Origin: Lactuca virosa | Taxonomy: Eukaryota; Streptophyta; Magnoliopsida; Asterales; Asteraceae | Direction of reading: 5' to 3' | Assembly: GCA_928212115.1 (NCBI GenBank) | Contig: CAKMRJ010000001.1 | Location: 189,535,022 to 189,599,021 of the forward strand | Length of the DNA: 64,000 nucleotides | Part shown: in pieces, positions 20,978 to 32,601 of the stretch | Layout: each line of letters starts with the position of its first letter | Position numbering within the stretch: position 1 is the stretch's first letter | The notes under the pieces: model-generated | Seen by the model: only the letters and a program-made list of their open reading frames with translations | Told to the model about the DNA's origin: nothing | Database searches by the model: none | Position numbers and translations under genes: made by a program

Positions 20978-22745
20978 GAAATATTAGAATCATTAGGTGA
21001 TTTGGGAGATTGAACCTTTGGTACCCATCTATAGTTGGGTTTAACCCATTTCTTGTTTGAAGTCGGCCACCGAGATGACTTTGATCTAACCGGTCTTGGT
21101 TTCACTGGAGCATCTCTTGAATAAAGGCTTCTTGGACGGCATTCCCTTCATGTCCTTGGGATTTGCTTTCTTGGCCTTGTAGGTTTGATTCTTGACCTTC
21201 TGCGCATTCCAGTCACCATTGCGCGATTGAGACCTCGAATGGTTTATTTTGGAGAATCTCCCACTTGTTGCATTTTCCCATCCTTGTGCGTAGTAGGGAA
21301 CATATGCGCGATTTGGACAATTTCTGGCAATGTGTCCAGGTGTTCCACAGTGAAAACAAGTTTGTTTCTTCACTGGGAAGTTGTTTCTTCCTGCCCCTGG
21401 TGGCGTGCCTTTGCCTTGTCTCTGATTGTTCCCACAAGCACACTTGCAGTAGGCACTCTGAGTTGCTTGTTTTGGTGGCCTGTATTTACCAATAGCAGGT
21501 TGATTAGAAGCAACATATTCAGAGTTCAAGGAGTCATTTGTTTGTTCAATAATGTTCTCCTTGTTCTCATCTTCCACTACTTTACATGCACAAGAAGTAG
21601 AATCATCAAAAACATTCAAGTTAATATTCTCACTTGGCCCAGATGGTTCAGTCTAAACTGAAGCAGGTACAGGGGTATGGCCATACTGAGTAGGCATTTC
21701 TTCCTCATTGGTCTCAAGGGGTGGGTTATAGTTCTCATTGAAAGGAGGTGGAACACTGTAATACCCAAGACCCTTACTTTTATTATCTTTGAATTTTAGT
21801 TGTTTTTCAATCATGGATGCAACCATCTCACTTGACACATCAAATTTCTTAAACATGAATTCAACATCATTATATTTAGCTTTCAATGCATCAAGTTCGG
21901 CAGTTAATTCAGCAAGCTGTCTCTTAATATAGTCATATATTTTCACATTTGTTGTTATATTCCTCTTGAAGTTTTCTAAAGTCATTGGTTTTGGCCTCTA
22001 ATTGTGCTTTCAAGGGTTTTTGGGCCTTCCTAAGAGTATATCTAGGGCTGTAAACGAACCAAACGTTCGGCGAAATGTTCATGAACCGTTCGGCGGGAAG
22101 TTCGTTTATGTTCCTTTATTTAATAAATGAGCGAACATGAACACAAATTCTCGTTCGTTTAGTTAAACGGACGAACATGAACAATGGTCTCGTTGGTTCA
22201 ATTATGTTCATGAACGTTCGTTTATATTGTTCGCTTATGTTCGTTTATGTTCGTTCATTTAAGTTGTTTTTATGTTCATATATGTTCAATTGTGTTTGAT
22301 TACATTATTATATTAAATGTATGTTTATGTTTATATATGTTATTTATATTTATTCATCTATATTCGTTTATGTTTATGTATGTTAGTTACATTTATTTAT
22401 CTACGTTTGTTTATGTTCGTTCGTTTATGTTTGTTTAGCTTGTTCACGAACATAAACGAACGAACATGAACAATGTAAATTTTTAAACAAACGAACATGA
22501 ACAAAAAAATTTGTTCGTTTATTCGTTCGTGTTCGTTTATTTGTTCGGCTAACTTAAACGAACGAACAGGAACACACTCTTGTTCGTGTTCGTTCGGTTC
22601 GTTTACAGCCCTAAGTATATCCTTCATATTTAAGGTCCTCATTTTCCCTTTTTAGCAAATCATTTTTTTCACGAAGAAATTTAATCGTAGCTTCACAAGA
22701 TTGAGAACATGAAACTTCATTGACCGGGATGTTTGAGGAACTCAC
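20978..22745 (-). pseudogene. Sirevirus-like gag, copy A (interrupted)
   Basis: Minus-strand gag remnant. In element order: a coiled-coil segment (22745-21986, split by the MITE at 22043-22613), then the block NFKRNITTNVKIYDYIKRQL to PPFNENYNPPLETNEEEMP (21985-21653), an in-frame TAG, and NLNVFDDSTSC onward (to 21086) with a CCHC zinc knuckle CFHCGTPGHIARNC and a basic tail. The Tekay LTR cuts the frame at 20977, shortly after KWVKPNYRWVPK. The TAG is shared with copy B and so predates the duplication. The usual N-terminal gag capsid-like region was not seen. Confidence 0.78.
22043..22613. mobile_element. hAT-type MITE, 571 bp
   Basis: Terminal inverted repeats tagggctgtaaacgaacc / ggttcgtttacagcccta, and a perfect 8-bp duplication agtatatc at 22035-22042 and 22614-22621. 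Copy B has the single, uninterrupted agtatatc at the same place (about 50236-50243), a clean empty site. The inside is made of gttcgtttatgttcgttt-like short repeats with no transposase, so it needs a partner element to move. The 8-bp duplication and the end sequence point to the hAT superfamily. Confidence 0.93.
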
Positions 22746-23625
22746 TATTTATCAAAAAACGCCCTTTGAATTAAAAACAAGAAAGTCAACCTTAAAGTCA
22801 AGTTTTTTTAAAGTCAAACCGGAAAAGTGAATCTTAAAAGTCAAACATAAAAGTCAAACATAAAAGTCAAACTTAAAAGTCAAACCGAAAAGCTAAACGT
22901 GAAAACTTGAAAGGTTAAACGAGAAAGTCAAAGGTCAAACTTGAAAGTCAAAGTCAAATTTTAAGGTTAAAAGTCAAAAATGATAGTCAAAAATTAAAAG
23001 TCAAAGGTTTATGGCCAAAAATGAAACTTCAAAATTTGAAAAATTGATTTTTGGGCCAAAATTGAAAAAAAATCTGAAACTAGAATCGGAAAAACGAATC
23101 TACTTGAACTAAAACGAGAAGATGTATAACATGTGGCTTGCTAGATGGATTGTTAAGGAGGTGGGTTGAGTATGCGAGAGGCGCGAGTTCCAATCCTTGC
23201 ACGCCTCGGATTTTTGAATATTCGATGATGGCCGCAAACGAGGACCGCAAACATGCGAGGACCGAACACGTGCTAGAACTCGGACCGAACACGTGCGCAA
23301 CCGAACACCTGGTGGGCCGAAAATCGATTTCGGCTGTAAACACCTCAGACCGAAAACTCGCACATGCTCCTCCTGACCGCAAACGTGTTTCCGGCTGAAA
23401 ACTCCGAGGAAAGGTTGCTGTTAGTGCGAAAATGGCCGCCGGAACTCGCGAAAAAACACGTTTTTTACACTTTTTAGCTCCAAAACTCGATCAAAAACTT
23501 GTTTTTATGAAAAACACAAAGAACAAACCCCAATATTTTTTCAAAAACTATCCAAAAACGTAAAATCCTTTAAGAAAAAGTGCAAAAACGCTCCAGATCT
23601 TGCCAAAGTGATTGATACAATCTAA
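22746..23625 (-). other. Sirevirus-like 5' leader, copy A
   Basis: About 880 bases between gag and primer site. 22770-23015 is a simple array of aaaagtcaaa-like units (TTGACTTTT in element sense), more than a dozen, diverged. 23134-23196 holds a possible tRNA-like A/B-box pair. The rest is rich in cgaaca..cgtg motifs. Copy B has the same layout at 50366-51232. Confidence 0.6.
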
Positions 23626-23637
23626 GCTCTGATACCA
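23626..23637 (-). other. Primer binding site of Sirevirus-like element, copy A
   Basis: gctctgatacca, complement of the initiator-Met primer site, two bases from the LTR end. Confidence 0.9.
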
Positions 23638-23639
23638 AC

Positions 23640-24058
23640 TGTAAGTCCCCAAATTGGCTTGATGTATCAATCCGATCCACTTGATGGTGTGGAATCTCAA
23701 TCAAGTGGATGATGCAAGATAAAATGGAGAAGAAGAAGAAGAACAAGAACTTGATGATAAGAATGAAGAACACTACATAAGATTCACACTTCTCTCTACT
23801 TTCTCTCTTTAGAGCTCCTTCCCCTCAACAATGGCTTCCCTTTTTATATGGACCTCTATTTCTCTCATGTGCCCTAAATAACTCCCCTTTCCCCTATAAA
23901 TACCTATGGACTACACCCAAGCCCAAAACACAAAGGCTAGACCGAAAACACATGTGTTTTCGGTCCAAGCTACAAATAAACTAATAATATTTTAGGCCCG
24001 AGACTAAAAACAATAAATGCTTAGAAAAGTAAAGTATAAACCATATTTTTACCCAACA
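23640..24058 (-). repeat. 5' LTR of Sirevirus-like element, copy A
   Basis: 419 bp, pairs with 14931-15371. Right flank agaac (24059-24063) repeats the left flank. Confidence 0.9.
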
Positions 24059-25502
24059 AGAACTCCTTTAGCAAGCTCGAGTGGAAGATCTATATCAATC
24101 AGAAAGGAAAACTGCAACAAAAATAAATGATAATGTGAAAAATTCTTTGGAGGGACAATATCCGTAAAGTTGACAAAACCATAAGGACGATGAATGTAAA
24201 TTTGCAATCTAGCCTAAAATAATCTAAACCCCTCAATAATGATAGAATTAGTAGATAAGAATAAGATCCAATTGTTTAACATGCCAATCATTACATTAGC
24301 ATCTACATACTAAGAATTTAACATGCCAATCGTTTTATAGGTCATTTCCATATTTAAGAAACTAAAAATATTGTATAATTTATAAAATGATCAGCCGAAA
24401 TATATAGAAAACATATACACATACACATACATATATCATTGCAGATTGTGTGCTCATAATCTAAGCAATATAGAATATTCCAAGTTTCAGAGTACAAAAA
24501 ACAGATAATGTTTATTAATATCACCCACCTAAGCAGATTTTGTAAGCTAACAAAGTTCTTGTAGCAACTTCTTTCCTATTAGCACATGTAATAAATTTAG
24601 CCAAGTACAAACTCACCTATACACTAACCAAGCGTTAATAAGAAAATAAGACATAAGAATTTTCAATGAGAAAAGAACTTACACCTCAGTAAGATTCTCC
24701 AATTTCTAGAAAGAGAGAGGCAGAAAGTAAAATTAGCTAGGACTTTTAAGAGGTACAATGGATATGTCATTCATTTGTCAAAACTGCAAAACAAAGTGAT
24801 CTTGCACCTCAAAATTCCAAATGGTGATCGCGTTAAGCATAACCGAAGAAAAATTATATTCATAACAGAATGAATTTGGATCTTAAACCTGAATCTATTT
24901 TTGAATCACAGCTTGTTGATGGAGGGTGTTTCCGTTGCAATCTGTTTGTGTGGCTAGCTCTTCATCATTCCATAATTGAGAGAAAAAATTTTGGCCCCAA
25001 AACGATTAAAGGAGATACATGTATGTAAAATGGTGTCCTCATTTTCATGTAGATCTCTACCAAGATCATGTTTTGCTTAAATGACTACTTTTATCACATC
25101 TAATTGTTTGTTCATGGCAACCAAGTGCAGTAGTGTCCAGATGGGTGCAAAGGTATTTTGGTCAAGTATTAACAAATTATGATGATACAATACATATCAT
25201 TATTGTAAATATTCGACAAATTTTTTTTCTCACCTATAACATGATATTCAATGCATTAAAAGATTGTTTCCAAATAACAACGATGTTGGCCCACGGTGAC
25301 TTAATTCTTAGGCATAAAAGAGAAATCTTTGAGAATATCCAAAGAAGAAAAAAAAAAGATATTATTGGTTTTTAATATCTTTTTAAATCAATTAATAAAC
25401 GACAAAAAAGATATTTTTATGGCAATGTAAGGAAGGCTACATAAACCGAACCTGGGACTCTCTGTAATGGTAGATGAGACAAAGATTTGTTGGCACTTTG
25501 TC
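24059..25502. other. Host-like DNA between elements, copy A
   Basis: 1.4 kb flanked by two elements. It matches 51682-53130. A minus-strand stretch after a ttgttgcag acceptor-like site (about 24116) reads FSFLIDIDLPLELAKGVL and runs into the Sirevirus insertion, so it could be an exon. The ankyrin-like piece is annotated separately. The remainder is AT-rich and intron-like. Confidence 0.45.
24885..25190 (-). pseudogene. Ankyrin-repeat exon remnant, copy A (broken)
   Basis: Aligns with the open copy-B segment at 52507-52815. Here the frame carries an in-frame TAA where copy B has CAA (in VVIQAK), and one base is missing near 24990, shifting the frame. Also see the copy-B entry for the basis of the family call. 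Confidence 0.5.
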
Positions 25503-25507
25503 CCGAC
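25503..25507. other. Target site duplication ccgac, left
   Basis: ccgac precedes the left LTR and recurs after the right LTR at 34918-34922, tying the two LTRs to one insertion. Copy B has ctgac at both places. Confidence 0.85.
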
Positions 25508-26252
25508 TGAAGGGTTTTGAGCATCCTAGCAACCTTAAGGTGCACATACAACCCTAAATGCTTTGGATCTATGTTTTCTCTAATTATACATGCAAAATGA
25601 TTTTCCAATGCATTGTCCTATCTAGCATACAAACATAGGTACTTGTATAACAAAAGTAGATAGAAGACATACCATTTATTGTAGCTTGTTAATTGGAGCT
25701 TCTAAGAGCCTAGCACCAATAATGTGAATGCCTCAAATGGAACCACAAATCACCACCAACAATTGGAAGACTTGAGAGAGAGTATATTGCCCACTAAAAC
25801 CGGTTATGCTCTTATCATACACACTTAGTGCCAATTTTGGTAGCAAGGAGTTCTTTATATAGTATGGCATGATTAGGGTTACATCCATGTAAACCCTAAT
25901 ACCCATGACCTTTCACATTACATAGGATCCATGGGTAAAAACCTCCATGGACTTCCATGTTGGTTTAGCCCATCCTAAATAAGCATTGGCCCATACTATA
26001 AGAATACATATTTAATTAGTCTCTTTTGATCACTAAGTTAATTCCAAATTAATTCTTGACCAATAATAATTAAATAATATGATTTCATATTAATATATTA
26101 GAACTTATAATACATTAATAAATCATAAATAACCTCTTCTCAAAATTCCATCCTTACAAATTGTTCCGGTGAAATGCAACCCAAATGGACCATGCTAAAC
26201 CGGGTCAAGTACATGCCAAATATAGTTATGGACTTAGAAACCTTATCTAACA
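25508..26252 (-). repeat. Copia 3' LTR, copy A
   Basis: 745 bp; plus-strand ends tgaagggttt and tatctaaca, followed by the complement of the polypurine tract (gtctcccacttgg). Similar throughout to 34162-34917, suggesting a younger element than the plus-strand array. Confidence 0.9.
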
Positions 26253-27106
26253 GTCTCCCACTTGGATAAGTCTAATAACTATAGTTGCAAGTACGACTTC
26301 AGGAACCGACCAACAATTGCAGCTCTTAAAACCTTGTCGAACTAAGACGCGCCATTTTAGATAAGTGATCATATAATCGTCTGTTCTCAAGATATCAGCC
26401 GGACAAATACATGGAACAATGTCATACTTATTGTCCAGCAGTTTTTTCCCGATTTCCGATTTTTCTGACATAGAACTTAATTGGACACATCAATTTAGTT
26501 CTGACCGGGCCCGACACATAAGTCAAAACAAAATCATCGAGGGGACCAAGATATCACTTCTAATCCTCTGAGGACTAAAAGGAACATATAAACTTCGACT
26601 CATGTGCTTGTACTAACTATTCGCCAAATCATACACAATAGCACGTTTTATAACATCAAGTTACTGATGTGTTTTCTTATTATCAATGTACAACCAACTC
26701 ATATTAAACAAATCATATCTCTTGGTTTGAAGACTTATATGATATTATCGTTTCACAATCACTCAAGATAAATTCCATGAACTGATACAAGTGAGCGTGG
26801 GTTTAATCCAATACTCAGAACTTATGAGTACTCATGAATGATGTAGCAACTTTTGCTATATCTAAACGCTTTAGACATCTACAAGCCTAATTCATGACAT
26901 TCTTGCTTCAATACCTACTTCTAAATTATGATCGAATGTGGACAGTTTGAATAATCTTATTATTCTGGAAGTCAAAACATGCAAAATGAAACAATAGTAA
27001 ACAATTAACACAAGATAGTAACTTTACTCATAAATAAGCAACAACTTTTATTTAATCATCAAAGGTCAATTACATTTTATCTATTACAAGTTTCAGAAGT
27101 AGCTAT
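26253..27106 (-). other. Copia 3' non-coding region, copy A
   Basis: Non-coding stretch between the pol stop and the LTR, conserved with 6609-7246 and 53880-54733. A 75-residue frame at 26247-26471 is not kept in the plus-strand copy and is not considered coding. Confidence 0.75.
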
Positions 27107-27925
27107 CTAATCATTAAAACTAATATCATCCTTCATCCCGATGCACCTCACATGTTGCAAATGCTTAACCCTACTCAGTCCCTTCGTGAGGGGATCTATT
27201 GGGTTCTCCTCTGGCGATACCCTCTTTGCTACGAGGAGTCCTTCTTCTATCTTGTGTCTTAGGAAGTGATATTTTCTGTCAATATGCCTGGATCTGCCAT
27301 GATCCCTTGGTTCCTTGGCTAAGGCAACCGCACTATTGCTGTCACAGAAAATCTCCATAGGCTCCTTTATAGTTGGTACAACTCCAAGGTCTCCGATGAA
27401 GTTCTTCAGTCAAATCGCCTCCTTCGCTGCTTCGCTTGCTGCTATGTACTCTGATTCGCATGTTGAATCAGCTACAATCTACTTCTTGGAACTTTTCCAA
27501 GTAACTGCCCCTCCATTCAGGGTAAAGACCCAGCCTGACTGATAGCGGAAATTATCTCTGTCGGTCTGAAAGTTGGCGTCGTTATACCTCACTACTCTCA
27601 AGTCATCACTCCCACCGAGAGTAAGGACCCAGTCCTTAGTCCTCCGCAGGTACTTGAGAATGTTCTTTACCGTAGTCCAGTGAGCCTTGCCAGGATTCCC
27701 TTGATATCTGCTGACCATGCTCAAAGCAAAGGCCGCATCAGGGCGAGTACAAGTCATAGCATGGATGATCGAGCCAACAACGGAAGCATATGGTAATCGA
27801 CTCATCTCAGCTGTCTCATCCTCTGTACTCGGACGCTGAGTCTTACTCAGTTTTACATTACTTTGGATCAGTAAGTCACCTTTCTTGGAATTCTGCATGT
27901 TGAGCCTTTTCAACACCTTGTCCAA
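27107..27925 (-). pseudogene. Copia RT end and RNase H, copy A
   Basis: In element order: the RT connection (27925-27479; TRPDAAFALSMVSRYQGNPG and the TLGGSDDLRVVRYNDANFQT block), then, after a stop, RNase H (27478-27107; IFCDSNSAVALA, SRHIDRKYHFLRH). It ends near KHLQHVRCIGMKDDISF. Split from the main RT part by the solo LTR. Confidence 0.88.
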
Positions 27926-27935
27926 TTAGGTACTT

Positions 27936-30633
27936 TGTGACGCCCGCAAATTCGGGCTAGTCAATTTAGAGACAATAAGTGTCGAAAATGGCTTTTTGAT
28001 AAAAGGTTATTTAGAATGAATAATCTTAATAAAAGTTGTAGCATATGTCACAAGGGTTTCGTACATATAAAGAACACCGAAATCCGAGTTATAACGAAGA
28101 AGTTATGGTCTGTCGAAGTTTCGCGATAGAACCGGCACAACATTGCATGACGTAAATAGTGAATTTATGATAGAGCGATTTTTAGCCTTAGAAATTTAAA
28201 CGAAAGTTTTAGTGTTCATTAAACCGAGAGTGTAAACAAAAATAACGCCCAAATCTGACCTCCTATGAGGAAGTTATGATTTTTCTAAGTTTCGGGTCAG
28301 TAGTATACAACCCGAAGTTCGAATATTAGATCGAACGATTTTAGTCGACACACCCTAAACAAGAATCGAAGGTCTCGTTAGTAGTAGCGTAACGGTAAAA
28401 AGACAGACGAAAACGGACGTCAGATGAAGAAGTTATGAATTTTTAACAGACAAATCCTGTCCCGGACTGTTAAAAATATAACTTTAAAAATAAAGTCAAA
28501 ATTAGCCGACGGAGTCTAAACAAAAGTAGTAGAGTACGGTTCCGCCTACGCGTGGATATAAAGAACGTCGAAAATGGAGCTTGTATGTGAGAGATACAAA
28601 TTTTAGAAATTGAGTATGCAATTTGCGAAGCTGATGCGGAGTTGCTGACATGGCCGCATCTCAGCCGTCACTTGTTGCCCACGACTTGCGTCAGATGGGT
28701 GACACCTGGCCTCACGTACGCCCAGCGTAATCCGAAGACGCCCAACATTTGCACTACGCCCCGCGTCCAAGCTCGGTTACGCCCAGCGAACGGGTCTCCT
28801 GCGGTCCGAAGAGTGCCGCGTAGCCCCTGCCGTTTTCTGACGCGTGTCTCGTACTAACCGAGCTGTACTCCCTGCGTAGAGCTTCGTAAGCCCAGCATAC
28901 GTGCGAGGCTCAGCCTATAAAAGGCATGCGAGGGTAGCCGGAAAATGCACACATTTATCACATCTTTCTCTCACTACTTTCTCTCTCTTGCTCCCCTAAA
29001 ACCCCCTAAAGCCTAGGAAAACCCCCTAGCACCCGAAGGAAGCCCCAGAGCTCCCGAAGGCTCCGAGAAAAAGAGCTTTTCTGCCCGGAAATGTTGCTCC
29101 AACGAAGTCCGGTTTTTAATAAAAACCCACTGTAAGTGAGTTATGCCTACCCTACTTTAAATATAGCTTATACTTAAATATAATATCGTTATTATGAAAC
29201 TATAAATAAGATTTATCAGCGATTCAAAGTCGTTATACTTATTGAACTACTTACAGGATAGGTGTCTAGAATGGTCACGTTGGGTTTGGTTGTTGGATTT
29301 CAGAAAATCTATATGCCGAAATGGTCCTGCCTCCCAACTGTCCTGCCTGGCTGATCCTTACTTGATAGATCATGAAAGTAGACTCTGAGTTAATGATAAA
29401 TCTGGACTAATAATTAGTCGCAATGAATAGTAGACTAAAACTTAGTGATAATAATTCTAGGTTTTGTCGAAGGAAAATAGAATCGTTAGAAGAGAAGCGT
29501 TGCCCGAGTTTGGAATCATCACTTTAACAAGTGAGTGAATAGTTACTTTCATCTTACACATAGATATGAAGTATTTTATATAAATTACGTGCTATGTGTG
29601 CATATTATCTGTATACTTGCTATCTATGCTGGATGAACAATTTTATACATATTTTAAATGATTTAAACTGTATATGTATTTTATATCTATAAAATATGTT
29701 GGGTAAAACATGGGTAGGTGAAATATGAGTTGGAAGATGAGATGAGAGGTGATATAAACCATGAGATAAGGGTGAGAGGTGAACAATGAGAGAAGCCTTT
29801 TACCCAAGTGTTGGCCCTGTCATCTAGCAGAGTATGGATGACAACCACAGACTATTCTAGACAGTCCAGTGGAACACTAGCAGGCTCGCAACCTGTAGGT
29901 GTTGTGAACGAGATGTTCACCAGGTGTACTCTAAAAACCCATTGAAATGTATTGCGAGTGGAGTCTCGGAAATGATACTATCGATAAACGAGATAAACCC
30001 TGGTGACTATGCAGACTTAGTGCCTAAACCCTGGCAACTTTGGATTTAGTGCCTGTTGTATGAGCCCTGGCGACTATGCAGACTTAGTGCCTAAACCCTG
30101 GCGACTATGGACTTAGTTCCTGTTGAGTAAACCCTGACAACGATGGATTTCGTGCCTATTCCTTAGGATAACCCTTATGAATGAATGAACGAGGAATAGA
30201 TGATTCTTAGGGTGGAATAAAGAAGATAATGAGGATGGGTAATTGGGTTGATTGTTTGATGTTTAAACATAATAATTATATTATTGTGGGTTGAAAACCC
30301 TATGTACTCACCAGGTTTCCCAACCTGACCCTATCAGTTTATTTGTATCACAGGTGTCAATATGAAGTTACATTACACTGAGAGATTAAGGAGATGTAGA
30401 TCACTAGTGTTAATTAATGTAAGTTCTGTTTATACTTATGTTTCTGTATTGATAATGACATCCCAATGTTTTAAAATGAATAAAATACATTTCTTCGGAA
30501 ATGCTTTGATAACGTATTTATCATGTTTTTCTGGGAACAAATTCCGCAACATTTTTATTAAAAGAGATACTCTGATTTTTATAAAGCATAAACAAAATCG
30601 GTCTTTTCTGGCCGTAAAATTGGGGATGTCACA
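27936..30633 (+). repeat. Solo LTR (gypsy type), copy A
   Basis: 2698 bp, ends tgtgacgcccg and ggggatgtcaca, with 5-bp TSD tactt at 27931-27935 and 30634-30638. No internal domain remains, so it is what unequal recombination between two LTRs leaves. A TATA box at 28916-28922 preceded by tacgc..gcgta-type motifs indicates plus orientation. The same insertion, with the same borders, is present in copy B. Confidence 0.9.
28916..28922 (+). promoter_or_regulatory. TATA box of solo LTR
   Basis: tataaaa followed by a C/T-rich stretch (ctttctctcactactttctc) about 40 bases on, the likely start region. Counterpart in copy B at 56543-56550. Confidence 0.5.
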
Positions 30634-30751
30634 TACTTTGACTAAGTCCAATTAGTCTTTTACTCCTGTCTCTCAATATCCTTATCCCTAGGATATAAGC
30701 AGCTTCTCCAAGGTCCTTCATAGCGAAACACTTCCCAAGCTAGGACTTAAC

Positions 30752-31399
30752 CTACTGCAAGGTTGGGATGTCATTTCCTATGAGTAGTATGTCATCCACA
30801 TACCGTACCAAAAAGCTAACTATACTCCCACTAGCTCTGACATACACACAATACTCATCCTTGCTTCTCGAAAAGCCAAACTCTTTGACTTTCTCATCGA
30901 AATAAAGATTCCATCTGCGAGATGCTTGTTTCAATCCATAAATGGATTTCTAGAGCTTACACACTCTATTAGGGTACTTTTCATCGACAAAACCCTCTGG
31001 TTGACTCATGTAAACATCCTCAGCCAACTTTCCATTAAGGAAAGCGGTTTTGACATCTATTTGCCATATTTCAAAATCATGAAATGCAGCTGTGGCTAGC
31101 ATAACCCTAATAGATTTAATTTTCGCTACTGGTGAGAAGGTCTGATCATAGTCAACTCCCGGAGTTTGAGTAAATCCCCTCACAACCAGTCGCGCCTTAT
31201 AAGTGTGTACTTTCCCATCCATGTCGGTCTTCTTCTTGAAGATCCATTTGCACCCGACTGTCTTACGACTCGGTACATTGTCAACCAAGTGCCAAACTTG
31301 ACTGTCATACATGGACTGAATCTCGCTGTCGATAGCCTCTTTCCACTTTGTAGACTCAGGGCCTGCCATATCTTCCTTGTAGTTTTTAGGTTCATCCAA
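30752..31399 (-). pseudogene. Copia reverse transcriptase, copy A (5' part)
   Basis: Element order 31399 to 30752. Contains STKWKEAIDSEIQSMYDSQV, GCKWIFKKKTDMDG, DVKTAFLNGKLAEDVYM, then after one stop the KQASRRWNLYFDEKVKEFGF block and YVDDILLIGND. A Met-to-Val change in the catalytic box (YVDD) separates this copy from the plus-strand array. Confidence 0.9.
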
Positions 31400-31762
31400 A
31401 TTTACCAGTGTGCTATCACTGATATATGTATCACCTTTTGTAGTAATATGGAAACCATAAAACTCAGGTGTGTTCCTAACTCTGGTGGAACGCCTCAGAG
31501 ATACAGACTCGTCAGTTGGTTCAACAGGAGTTTCCTCCTCAGGTTGATCGCTAGTGTTTGAGATTCCTTCACTGCTCGACTCTTGAAGCTCTTCAAGGTC
31601 AATTTGCCTCCCACTGTTTCCTTGGCCTATGAATTCTCTCTCACGAAAGACTCCTCTCCTCGCAACGAAGGAAACATTGTCACTCGGTCTGTAAAAGAGA
31701 TAAACAAAGGATTTTTGTGGGTAACCGATGAAAATACACCGCTCACTACGAGCTTCAAGCTT

Positions 31763-32293
31763 CTAGTGAGTCTCGCGCCTCACGAAAGCCTCGCAACCCC
31801 AAACCTTGATGTGTGCTAACGGTGGAACTTTCCCTATCCACATCTGATGAGGTGTTTTGTCAACCATTTTACTTGGGACTAGATTAAGGATATGGGTGGC
31901 AGTCTCTAAGGCATACCCCCAAAATGAGATAGATAACGAAGATCGACTCATCATGGAACGAACCATGTCCACCAAGGTTCAATTGCGCCTCTCAGCCACA
32001 CCATTAAGCTGTGGTGGCCTAGGAGGTGTCAATTGTGAAACAATTCCAAATTCCTTACGATAGTCAAGGAACTCGATAATAAGATACTCACCACCCCGAT
32101 CGGATCGGAGCATCTTTATGTTCCTGCCCAGCTGATTCTCCACTTCTTGTTTAAACTCTTTGAACTTTTCAAAGGTTTCTGACTTATGCTTGATTAAGTA
32201 GATATAGCCATATCTACTGTAATCATCAGTTAAAGTCACATAGAAGCGGTTAGCATCCCTTGTGACGGTTTTGAAGGGTCCACACACATCTCA
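31763..32293 (-). pseudogene. Copia integrase, copy A
   Basis: Core with the first Asp in MCGPFKTVTRDANRFY lost or altered at the deletion join, second Asp kept in LRSDRGGEYL and the Glu region in NGVAERRN; continues through RSSLSISFWGYALETATHIL and the HIKVWGCEAFVRRETH block. Frame change at about 31976. Between 31400 and 31762 the linker can be followed in mixed frames. Confidence 0.85.
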
Positions 32294-32601
32294 AAAGGGT
32301 AGTAGTCCTCATAGGACTTTTGGAGTTCTGCTGACATAGTGGCCAACATGATGCAGGACACCTTTGTGGCATCCTTTTCATGAGTCCTAAATTCAGCAAT
32401 CTCCTCAGGAGTAGCAGACGACTCATCAGGATCCTTAAGCTCCTTGTCTAGGACATATTCCATGTCCTCATAGCGTGTGACCATCCTGATGTTCCTAATC
32501 CAATCATTAAAATTAGTCCCATCAAAGATAACTCTTCCACAAAGGTTCATGAAAGAGAAGGAGCCTGTAGGGTTTGAGCCAGAAGCATTGTTGGAAGACA
32601 T
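32290..32601 (-). pseudogene. Copia gag N-terminal half, copy A, fused to integrase by deletion
   Basis: Starts with ATG at 32601 (MSSNNASGSNPTGSFSF), runs through GRVIFDGTNFNDWIRNIRMV to YEDYYPFE, then jumps straight into the integrase region. Compared with copy B, the rest of gag, the zinc knuckle, protease and pre-integrase are missing. Both break sites in copy B carry atct, so a short-homology deletion is likely. Confidence 0.9.

Larger units (their letters stand above)
14931..24058 (-). mobile_element. Sirevirus-like copia element, nested and deleted
   Basis: LTR (14931-15371), polypurine tract and 3' non-coding region, then an internal break at about 17489 where a Tekay fragment (to 20977) is inserted, then gag remnants, leader, primer site and the second LTR (23640-24058), flanked by the TSD agaac. 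Orientation is minus. Protease, integrase, RT and RNase H are missing: the deletion that ends at 17489 took them with the missing part of Tekay. Assignment to Sirevirus-like copia rests on the coiled-coil plus CCHC gag and the duplicated polypurine-tract region. Confidence 0.8.

Noticed and set aside
22247..22642. Small frames of 63 and 81 codons
   Set aside because: They lie in the MITE, made of gttcgttta-type repeats, and translate to low-complexity sequence.
23080..23398. Frames of 84-100 codons on both strands in the Sirevirus leader (also 50687-51170)
   Set aside because: They lie in the leader between primer site and gag, open in several frames because of CG-rich repeats, with no protein family resemblance.
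24059..25502. Possibility that the ankyrin-like piece, the KSLKPIDES modules and the 38-kb exon belong to one gene
   Set aside because: All are on the minus strand and would be contiguous without the insertions, but phases and family could not be linked, so they are kept as separate fragments.
26247..26471. 75-codon frame kept in copies A and B (53874-54098)
   Set aside because: The similarity is due to the recent duplication. The plus-strand copia array has a stop at the matching place, and the region is 3' non-coding.
27315..27542. Plus-strand frames opposite RNase H and RT segments (also 6173-6400 minus, 31166-31561 plus, 58795-59028 plus)
   Set aside because: Antisense shadows of conserved coding sequence.
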